From contig JALGPY010000003.1 in the NCBI GenBank assembly GCA_023055425.1, positions 54,545,891 through 54,609,890 on the forward strand: a DNA stretch of 64,000 bases, in the 5' to 3' direction. Every line of letters starts with the position of its first letter. The first letter of the stretch is position 1. The notes below the pieces were generated by a model. The model searched no databases, was not told the DNA's origin, and saw only the letters and a list, made by a program, of their open reading frames with translations. Origin of the DNA: Linanthus parryae (taxonomy: Eukaryota; Streptophyta; Magnoliopsida; Ericales; Polemoniaceae). The translations under genes were made by a program, and so were the position numbers. Positions 22,298-30,939 of the stretch are shown here, piece by piece.

Positions 22298-24632
22298 TGT
22301 CATGTGCGGCGATTCGCATCGGGTGATCGCTCCAAGTCATTGGTTAACGCCATTGTTGCCACCAGAAGACAAAGGCAGTCGTTCCGGCTAGTGTGGAGGA
22401 TGGAACCTGAGCTCCAAACAAAGATTCGCGCAGTCATGAATGCTTTTGCTGACTCGCTGATAGACAATCCTCCGGCTCCGTCTCCTTCTGGAGATGACCC
22501 GTCTCCTCCAGCGACTGCGGCGCCAAGAGTGAAGAGACCTAGGCAAAAGGGAATTACGATTTCTTCCCCTAGAAGTGCTCCAGCTTCTCCTCCAGTGAGG
22601 TCCCTTTCTATCAAGGACAAAGGCAAAGGTCGCATGCCCAGCAAAGTGCGGAAAGATCTCGCAGTTGAGACTTTCGTTCCATTTAATCAAGGGGAAGAGG
22701 AAGAGAGGCAGGAGCCCCAAGAAAGTGATGAAGAAGAAGTAACAGTTGTGATGCATGAGGAAGAATCAGGAGGTACCTCCGTCGCATTCCCTTTCCCGTT
22801 ATCGTAACTTCTTTGCACTTCTTTTCTTTAAACCAATCGTGTATTCGCAGATGATGATGATGAAACCATTGGTGGCCTTGTGGCCAAGAGACAAAAGAGA
22901 GATGCCCATTCTGGCATTCCAGATGATCCCATAAGCGAGGACGTTCTTGCTGAGTCCCGGAAGACAGCCGCGGAGGCTGCTGAAAGAAGGAGGCGGCGAG
23001 AAGAAGAGGAGCTTGAGCGCGTGAAACAGCGGAGCCTCGAAGAGCGGCATGTTGACGACTTAGCGCGTCCAGTTGACGAGGAAGACGAGCTTCCCGAAGA
23101 AGTGGCTCCTCATGCGGAGGAGGAAGATGAGGTTCCCGGAGAGGATGCACCGGCCTTGGAGCAAGTCCAGGCAGACTTCGAAGAGATCGCAGGTGGCGAT
23201 AAAGGTGAGATCTTCAATCTCGCAGTAACTTATAGAGATGTTATTGTGGGTGCGTTAAAGCATGGTTTTTCAAAGGCTGACATTCGCCGTTGGTTAGTAG
23301 GCAAATGCAGAGAACCCTCAGGTAATTATTTGAGTGATACGCACGTACTAGGCTTTAGCAACTTGAGGCAGAATCATGACTGGTTTATTCGCATCCCAGG
23401 TCAGGCTTCTCTTAAAGACTTGCTTAGTGAGGACACACTGATAGGGCATGGTTCCACGTCCTTAGTGTATGACGAGGATACCTCAATCCCACCTTCGCGT
23501 GGAGGTGCTTACTCTTAGCTTTAGTAAAGACAGCAAAATAACTTATAGCGCAAGTTACCTAATATCATCGCATTTAATGTCGCAGGTCATGCTGAGGAAC
23601 CTGTGCCGGAGCAGGGAGGTCAGCCTTCTGCGTCCTATGTTCCGGTTCCGAGCTCCCATACTGAGAAGCCCGTCCCGGCTGCTGAACATGCAAGTGAGCC
23701 TCTCGAGGGCATCATCGAACTTTCCGATGATGCTGAAGCAGATGCTGTGTTGATGGATGAAGATGTCCGTACCGGTGCTGAGGAAGAAAGGACAAGTGCT
23801 GCTAATGTTTTCGCATCTGAGAGCGTCCTTCGCCAAGCGATTTCGGCTGTCCCTTCGCCTCCGGCGATGACTGAGCCAGAGGCACCTATTCCTGCGTGGA
23901 GCTTTTGGGGCTCGCAGGTTGGTAATGCAGTCGCAGCTGGTGCGGCCTACACTCTTCCTCCTGACTACGAGAGATTGGAGCTCGCGGCTGATAGGAGGGC
24001 TATGGAGCGAGGGCAATCTTCGAACAACCCGGCAGCCCGCATTCCTTCTCTTCATGAGATTCTGGAAGGAACTGGTAAGTAGAGCTCTACTGTTCGCACG
24101 TCGCATTATTCGCTTGCGAGTTTTGACATCATAACTTATTTTTGACGTCTCCTCAGGTTTGAAGCAAACCGATGTAGACTGGGTGGTTCGAATGCGTCTG
24201 ACCTACCCGCAGTCGTTTGTGAGATCTCTGGAGATAGGGCCCTTCGACAGGAGGCTGTTTCTTACTGAAGCCATCTGGATTTTGGAGCAGCTGTCTGCGG
24301 CTACGCCTGCGACCATTTCGGTCCAGAGTGCTGAATTGCTATGTGGCATGTGCCAAAATCTCGTGACCAAAGTCCAAGGCAGAATGGGCTTCAAGTTTCT
24401 TATGAACAGAGTCACGCTGATTCGCGCAGCCGTAACTTTGAAGCTCGGCCACCAGAATCTCGCAGCTGAGAAGCAGAAGGTGGAGCAGCAAAAGCTAAAA
24501 GTCGATGAAGCTCTGAAGCTCTATCATGAGATGAATGCCAGGTGCGAGCTATTGAAGCAAGAAGTGGAACAAGTAGAGAAGCTGAGCCATCAGTTCGAGC
24601 CCCAAGACTCCTTGATCAAGAATTTGCTTTGA
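22298..24632 (+). CDS. Antisense multi-exon gene of the Tat element (5' end incomplete)
   Basis: Four exons can be joined on the plus strand: 22298-22772, 22851-23504, 23586-24074 and 24157-24632. Introns are 78, 81 and 82 bp, all GT-AG and all phase 1; the spliced length is 2094 nt, an exact multiple of three, ending in TGA. The N-terminal part has proline-rich and basic patches (RVKRPRQKG, KRQKRD, possible nuclear localisation). An acidic stretch (EEEERQEPQESDEEEV) and an Arg/Glu-rich region (AAERRRRREEEELERV) follow. The last exon has a helical segment (DWVVRMRLTYPQSF) and a coiled coil of about 50 residues (EKQKVEQQKLKVDEAL). It may be the C-terminal part of the 'putative gypsy type transposon' proteins. 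No catalytic motif is seen. Its function is unknown. A further exon probably lay to the left (acceptor-like CTGTTGTAG ends 22297). Confidence 0.7.
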
Positions 24633-26039
24633 TTTTCGAATTTTGAAAAAAAATAGCAAGAAAATAGCTGGAACATTAATGTAATGTTTGAAACATTAAT
24701 GTAATGTTGCTAGGGTTTCTCCCCCCCTTTTTTAACGACAAACAATGAATTTGCCCGTTTTGCCCTTTCCCGGGATTTGATAGGATATCTCTGTGCATAT
24801 CCAATTATGACATCAGCAATTGATACTCTGCTTGATTTTCGCGCTAATTTCTCGGCAGATAAGCACGCTTTTGTTGGGAAGTCCATCCGAATCATGACCA
24901 TCCGTCATTTATTAGGATACGCAACTGAATCGTCGTAGCCTTTAGTAGGGTAATTGATTGTTACCGCTTTTCAAGGCGTAAGTGATTGAACTTACCCCCC
25001 CCCCCTTTTGAATTCTGCTGACTCATCTTTGGCAACCGAAGAGTCTGTACAGGGTCTATATAAACCCTGTCTTTGCTATTTGGGTTCTTCATCCCAAAAA
25101 TGTGCTTTGCCGTGAGTCCTTACGACTGCTGGCTTCAACGCTTGTTTTTCGTTGATTCATGGCAACTTCAAGTTTTGAATCCTGAGTTTGCGCTTTGTGC
25201 TATAGAAATAGTTTCCAAGATCCACTTTATGAGGCTTATTGCTCTTTATAACCATCATAAAGGAGATGGAGATAATATCTCATGTGTGTTCGAAGAAATT
25301 TCTTCGTGTATTATGTGTGCAGGTCATGTTTCCGGCCGCCTCGTGGTGAGGTGCAGCGCCGAAGTGACCGTGCTACCGTCTCGTAATGAACGGCGGAGTT
25401 CTTCTTCAGCATCCCTGGAGAAGAATCCATCGCCTTCACGTTTGTGAGCTCGGGGTGGCGAACTGTCGCGTTCATCCCCGTCTACAAGGAGCCCTTGCCC
25501 TTTGGAGCTTCTGCTTGCCTGTGGATCGCCGGAACCGGTGGTTCCTTGGGCAAATGTTATGGGGTGCAGATCTGACAACGGCCTTGTCAGATACTGGGAT
25601 TTTGAACTTATGGCTTCATGTGGCTCTTTTAGAGCAAGATCCCACCTGCTACAGATGTTCACCCGCAGATCTGCGTATTGCGTAGCCGGTTGTGAAACCG
25701 GTGGGTTCATCTTTTTCTAGTCAGAATTCCCGTAGTGTGTTTCTGCTGGCTTGTCAGCTGCTTTTCGCATGTATTGTAAGCCATGTTGGCTGCGTAGTTA
25801 GATTCGAGCTTTTTTGCTTGTAATCTGCTATCTAGACAGATAAATTGTAAGTCATTTGACTCATAATGATAAATAGCCTTTTGTATTATCTGCCGTCTCT
25901 TTACAACAAAATACAATTTCGCATGCGTTTCGGCATATTTCGCCTTGCATAATGCTATGTAATGGTTTCGCATTTGCGATATATTAATTCGCTGATGCTT
26001 CTCTAGATCGTTCGAGATCATATTTTCGCAGCTGCGCCA
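24633..26039. other. Noncoding block between antisense gene and minisatellite
   Basis: A duplicated AACATTAATGTAATG stands near 24670-24705 just after the antisense gene. From 25057 there is a promoter-like block, then a 3' splice-site-like TGTGTGCAG ending at 25323 and a GC-rich stretch (25324-25690). Frames on both strands in that stretch (25324-25710 minus; 25386-25685 plus) are mutually overlapping and I trust none. Very degenerate minisatellite units may begin as early as about 25800. Confidence 0.45.
25057..25063 (+). promoter_or_regulatory. TATA-box-like sequence pointing away from the antisense gene
   Basis: TATATAA inside GGGTCTATATAAACCCTG, a near-palindromic setting. It is followed by the sequence TTTGGGTTCTTCAT, much like the LTR leader of the copia element (GGGTTCTTCATG after its TATA box). 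It might be a plus-strand promoter for a second antisense transcript, but only the motif supports this. Confidence 0.35.
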
Positions 26040-26992
26040 TCCTGGCAGATGGGCTTATGATTGGCCTTTGTGAATCATTTAAGATCATCTTCACAATATT
26101 GCAAGTTGCTATCGTGGCAGATAGTTTTTAGTAGATCAATTAAGATCGTTAAATTGTGCGAGTTTCTATCGTTGCAGATAGGCTTTACTAGAAGATCAAT
26201 CGGGATCATCTTTTAGCATTCGCATGAGCTACTATCGCAATAGATAGGCTTTTAGAAGATCAGATAAGATCATGCGCACATGAATTGCTATCATAACAGA
26301 TAGGCTTTAAAGATCAATTAAGATTGCATTTGTATGTGTTGCTATCGTAACAGATAGGCTTTTATGATCAATTAAGATCGCATTTTCATAGGCTGCTATC
26401 GTGAGAGATAGTCTTTTATGATCAATTAAGATCGCATTTTCATAGGCTGCTATCGTGAGAGATAGGCTTAGATGATCACTTAAGATCGCATTTGCACAGG
26501 CTGCTATCGTAAGAGATAGGCTTAGATGATCGGTTAAGATCGCATTTGCATAGGCTGCTATCGTTAGAGATAGGCTTAGATGATCGGTTAAGATCGCATA
26601 GGTTGCTATCGTAAGAGATAGGCTTAGATGATCAGTTAAGATCGCATTTGCATAGGCTGCTATCGTAAGAGATAGGCTTAGATGATCAGTTAAGATCGCA
26701 TAGGCTGCTATCTTGAGAGATAGGCTTAGATGATCACTTAAGATCGCATTTGCACAGGCTGCTATCGTAAGAGATAGGCTTAGATGATCAATTAAGATCG
26801 CATTTGCATAGATTGCTATCGTAAGAGATAGGCTTAGATGATCAATTAAGATCGCATTTGCATATGCTGCTATCGTAAGAGATAGGCTTAGATGATCAAT
26901 TAAGATCGCATTTGCATAGATTGCTATCGTAAGAGATAGGCTTAGATGATCAATTAAGATCGCAGTTGTACAGATTGCTATTGCGGCGAATA
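26040..26992 (-). repeat. 54-bp minisatellite in the 3' region of Tat copy 1
   Basis: Units of about 54 bp (some shortened to about 46) read on the plus strand TGCTATCGTAAGAGATAGGC, TTAGATGATCAATTAAGATC and then GCATTTGCATAGAT. About 17 units are present. Those at the right (near pol) are nearly identical, those at the left are increasingly degenerate. Each unit holds two dyads, CTATC..GATAG and GATC..TTAA..GATC. The same array in reverse complement is at 63515-64000 in copy 2. Confidence 0.95.
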
Positions 26993-27048
26993 AACCATGA
27001 TTAACAGTAACAACAAACTGAATAGAGCAACATAAACAGCTAGAAATG

Positions 27049-27131
27049 TGAACTTCTCATTTGGGAGAATTCTTTTATTATAACGCCCTCATATGGGAGA
27101 GATGGGATTACAATCCTCTCATATGGGGGAG
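27049..27131 (-). repeat. Three CTCATATGGGAG-type hairpin motifs after pol
   Basis: CTCATTTGGGAG, CTCATATGGGAG and CTCATATGGGGG occur at about 30-bp spacing between the integrase stop and the minisatellite. CATATG lies at the dyad centre. Copy 2 has the same three (63359-63440), so the block is conserved in the family. Confidence 0.8.
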
Positions 27132-27201
27132 GAGATTGTGTAAATCGTAGCCATACAAGATATCAAGCAACGTTATAATAAAACGCATGAAATGAGAGAA
27201 G

Positions 27202-30200
27202 TCAGGGATAGTACTTCTTAATCCAGCGCATGTTGACTGAACTCGGAGTGGAGGTTGTGCCGTGCAACCTTCGTATGCTGCAGTATCCACTGTCAAAGAC
27301 TTCTGTGACTTCGAAGGGTCCTTCCCAATTGGCTGCGAACTTCGGGTGAGTCGCTTCTCGCATACAGTGATCAGATGCGCGCAAGACCAAGTCTCCGACT
27401 GCGAAATCTCTTCGCTGGACCGTCTTATTGTAGGCGCGAGCGATTCTTTCCTGGTACCGCTTGTTGGTTCTCTTGGCTTGTTCTCGCTTTTCCTCCAGCA
27501 AGACTAAGTCGTGATCGCGTTGATTTTCGTAGAGTGCATGGAAAGCCAACCTTGCCGATTTGACTCTAACCTCCGCAGGTACTACAGCTTCGGCCCCATA
27601 ACATAGTAGAAATGGCGAGGCCCCTGTGGGTGTCCTTGGAGAAGTTCGGTAGGCCCACAGAGCTATGCTTAGAGAGTCGGCCCACTTCTTGTGGTCATCC
27701 GCGACCATCTTGCTCAAAATTCTCAACAGCGTTTTGTTAGTCGCTTCGGCTTGTCCGTTTCCTTTTGGGTAATAAGGGGTAGAACATATCTGCCTGATGT
27801 TGTACTCCGCTAATTTCGCAGCTACCTGGCGATTAACAAAAGGAGTACCGTTATCTGAAAGGATGGTGTTTGGGATTCCGAACCTGCATACGATGCTTTC
27901 CTGGATGAAGTTGACCACAGCCAACGCATTTGCCGTCTTTAGTGGTATTGCTTCCACCCACTTGGTGAACAGCTCAGTTGCGGTGAGAATGAAATGATTC
28001 CCGTGCGACGTCGGTCGGATGGGACCGATGAAGTCCATAGCCCATGTGTGAAATGGCCATGGCGTCCCTAGTGCATGTAGATCCACAGCGGGAGCGTGCA
28101 CTAGGTTCCCTTTAAATTGGCATTCCTGACAACGTCGCACTTTGGTGCGGCAACCGACCTCCATCGTGGGCCAGAAATACCCAATTGAGAGGAGCTGCCT
28201 GCATAATTTCGCACCTCCTTGGTGTTCTACCTGATGAGAAAGGTCCATGACTTCTTGTGCTTCTCCGCCGTCTAGACATCGCAGCAAGTTGCCCTCGTGA
28301 CCTTTTCGCCAAAGCAGGTTTTCCTGTACCACATATCGAGACGCTTTCCTTTTCAATTTTTCGGCTTCTTTTCTTGACTCGGGCACGATGCCCTGGGTGA
28401 GGAAATCAAATAGTGGCTTCCTCCAGTCCGTGTCGTCATCGGTTAGGGCGATGAGTAGAGAATCCTTGATTAGTGCGCAACTTTCGCACTTCCCTTGTAT
28501 CAGGGCTACGGCTATTGACATGTCTGGCCAATGGATGCCATATCTCTGAGCCTTTCTGTAGATTGACACCTCGCTTTCTCCGCAAGCGTGTTGGTGAATC
28601 TTTTCTAAAAGCTGTTGTCCCTCTTGCTCGGAGACGCATCGCATGAGTATTCCTCCAGGACCTTTGTAGTAAAGGGTGTTGTCGTGGATGCAATATCCTT
28701 TTGTGAGTGCCCAGCTTTCGCTGCTGGTGCCTTTCGCAATAGCTTGCAGGATTGCTTTCCGCCAGTCTGCGTCATCCATGTGTTCGTCGTCGCACGCATC
28801 TTCTGTCAATGCCGACGATGTTCGCACTTCAATGGAAATCCTTGCGGGGCATTTGTCTATGCTGACCTTAGATCCCAAGGTTGCTAAGGCATCTGCGTGC
28901 CTGTTGTCTGCTCGGGGCTTGTGCTCGTACTTCACATCGCAGAATTGCTGCATCAGCTTTTGTACTAAGGTGCGATAAGACAGGAGGTTGATCTCCTTCA
29001 AACCATATTCGCCCGAGGCTTGCTTAACAAACAGCTTGGAATCTCCCATGACCGTTAAGTTGCTCACTTCCAGAGCTTTCGCCGCTCGGAGCCCCGCGAT
29101 GAGAGCCTCATATTCCGCTTCGTTGTTTGTGACTGCGAAGTTGAGCTTTGCGGACATCTGTATGACTTCCCCGTCTGGCTTTGTCAAGACTATCCCAATG
29201 CTTCCGCCTTTCCTGGTTGACGAACCGTCGAAGTGTAAGGTCCAATAGGGCACGTCGATTGCGTAGATTTCAGGGCCTTCGAGCTCTTCCTCGATCACGG
29301 GCTCGTGGCTGTTATCAGGGAACTGTGCCAACAGATCTTCGACCGCCTGCGACTTGATCGCTCGTGGTCGCACGCATGTGATATCGTATTGGGAAATGGT
29401 CATGTACCATTTCGCCAATCTCCCGCCCGGAGTAGTGTGAGTTAGCAAGTATCTTATGGGGTCGCTCTTGGTGACCACTACTACTTTGTATGATGCGAAA
29501 TAGTGTTTCAACTTCTCTATCACGAAGAATAAGGCAAGGCAATGACGTTCGATGTCTGTGTACCTCGACTCAGCTGGCTGCACGATGCGAGAGATGTAGT
29601 AGATAGGCCTCTCTTGGCCTTCATACTCCTGAGCCAAGAGCGCCCCTATAGATCTCCTTGTAGATGTCAGATATAGCAGAAGCGGTGACCCCAGTTGAGG
29701 CGCGATCATTATCTTTGAGGACGTGAGTAAATCCTTCAGCTTTCCGAATGCGGCTTCGTGCTCCGGAGCCCAGTTGTACGCGGCGTCCTTCTTGAGAAGA
29801 GTGCTGAAACAGCATGTGATTTCGGCAATTGCTGGGATGAATCTCCGCAGATAGGATAGCTTTCCTAAAAATTTCTTTAATGTACTCTGATTATGGGGCG
29901 GCGTCATGCCAGTGATAGCTGATACTTTCGCGGGGTCGGGCTCGATCCCTTGGCGATGAACCACGCATCCCAAGAATTTCCCTGATGTCACCCCGAACGC
30001 GCATTTCATGGGATTCATCTTCAGTTGAAAGCGCCTGCATCTATTGAACACCTTTCACAGATCTGCGAGGTGGTCTGCTTCGTGCTTGGATTTAACCACC
30101 AGGTCATCCACATAGAATTCCACCTCTTTGTGCATCATGTCGTGGAATAGAGCCACCATGGCTCGCTGATAGGTCGCGCCCGCGTTCTTAAGACCGAACG

Positions 30201-30927
30201 GCATCACCGTGTAGTTGAATACCCCCACAGGAGTGATGAATGCAGTTTTCTGCGCATCTTCGGGATCCATTTTGATTTGATTGTACCCGCTGAAGCCGTC
30301 CATGAAACTGAACATGCGATGACCCGCTGTTGAATCGATAAGCAAATCGATGTTGGGCAGTGGGAAATCGTCTTTAGGGCAGAAGCGATTGAGATCTCGG
30401 AAGTCAACGCAGATGCGGAGTTGTCCGTTCTTCTTCACCATTGGCACAATGTTGGCCAGCCATGTGGGATGATGATTCGGCTCTATGAACTTGGCATCTA
30501 GGAGTTTGACAATCTCCTGCTTGATCTTCACATTAAGCTCTGGCCTGAAGCTTCTTGTGCTCTGCTTGACCTGTTTTGACCCTGGGATGATGTCTAAACG
30601 GTGCATGGTGATGCTTGTATCCAGACCTGGCATCTCATCATACTCCCATGCGAACACATCCTTGTATTCAGTTAGGAGCTGTAGCAGCCCTTGTTCCTCT
30701 TCGCTTGTGAGGTCCGCACTTAGGAAGACTGGCCTTTTCTTTTCCTCGTTCGGGCTGAGGAGTACTTCCTTTAGCTCTTGCTTTTGCGGTCTTGGCCTGT
30801 CTTCCATGCATTCATGCGCTTCTTTGAGTTTCTCGTCTGGAGTGCCCTGTGTTGGCTCTTCCGTCAGCGCAATTTGCTCGATTTGATTGATTTGCCCAGG
30901 GATATCCCCATGCCCGTGTGAGGACAT
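27202..30927 (-). pseudogene. Tat pol: RT, degenerate RNase H, archaeal-type RNase H, integrase; one nonsense codon
   Basis: Starts at ATG 30927 (MSSHGHGDIPG) in the same frame as gag-pro. RT: WLANIVPMVKKNGQLRICVD, FMDGFSGYNQI, MPFGLKNAGATYQ, YVDDLVVKS. A TGA at 30057-30055 replaces CGA (Arg) of copy 2. Then a Ty3 RNase H region whose first catalytic position reads LLLYLTSTRRSIGALL (no Asp), and an archaeal-type RNase H with its four acidic positions visible: LHFDGSS, NNEAEYEALI, GDSKLFVKQ and ADNRHADALATL. Integrase: zinc-binding HQVEHQGG..CQECQ, core WAMDFIGP, LSDNGTPF and NGQAEATNKT, tail GDLVLRASDH. Apart from the single stop the 1240-codon frame is open, so the copy died recently. Confidence 0.93.
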
Positions 30928-30939
30928 CCCCGCGCACCT

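Noticed and set aside
22304..24632. Treating the four frames as separate genes
   Set aside because: Each frame ends shortly after a GT donor and the next begins after an AG acceptor with matching phase, so one spliced gene explains them better.
26040..26992. Possible CRISPR-like array (regular repeat plus spacer)
   Set aside because: The units are contiguous 54-bp tandem repeats without unique spacers, in a plant retrotransposon.
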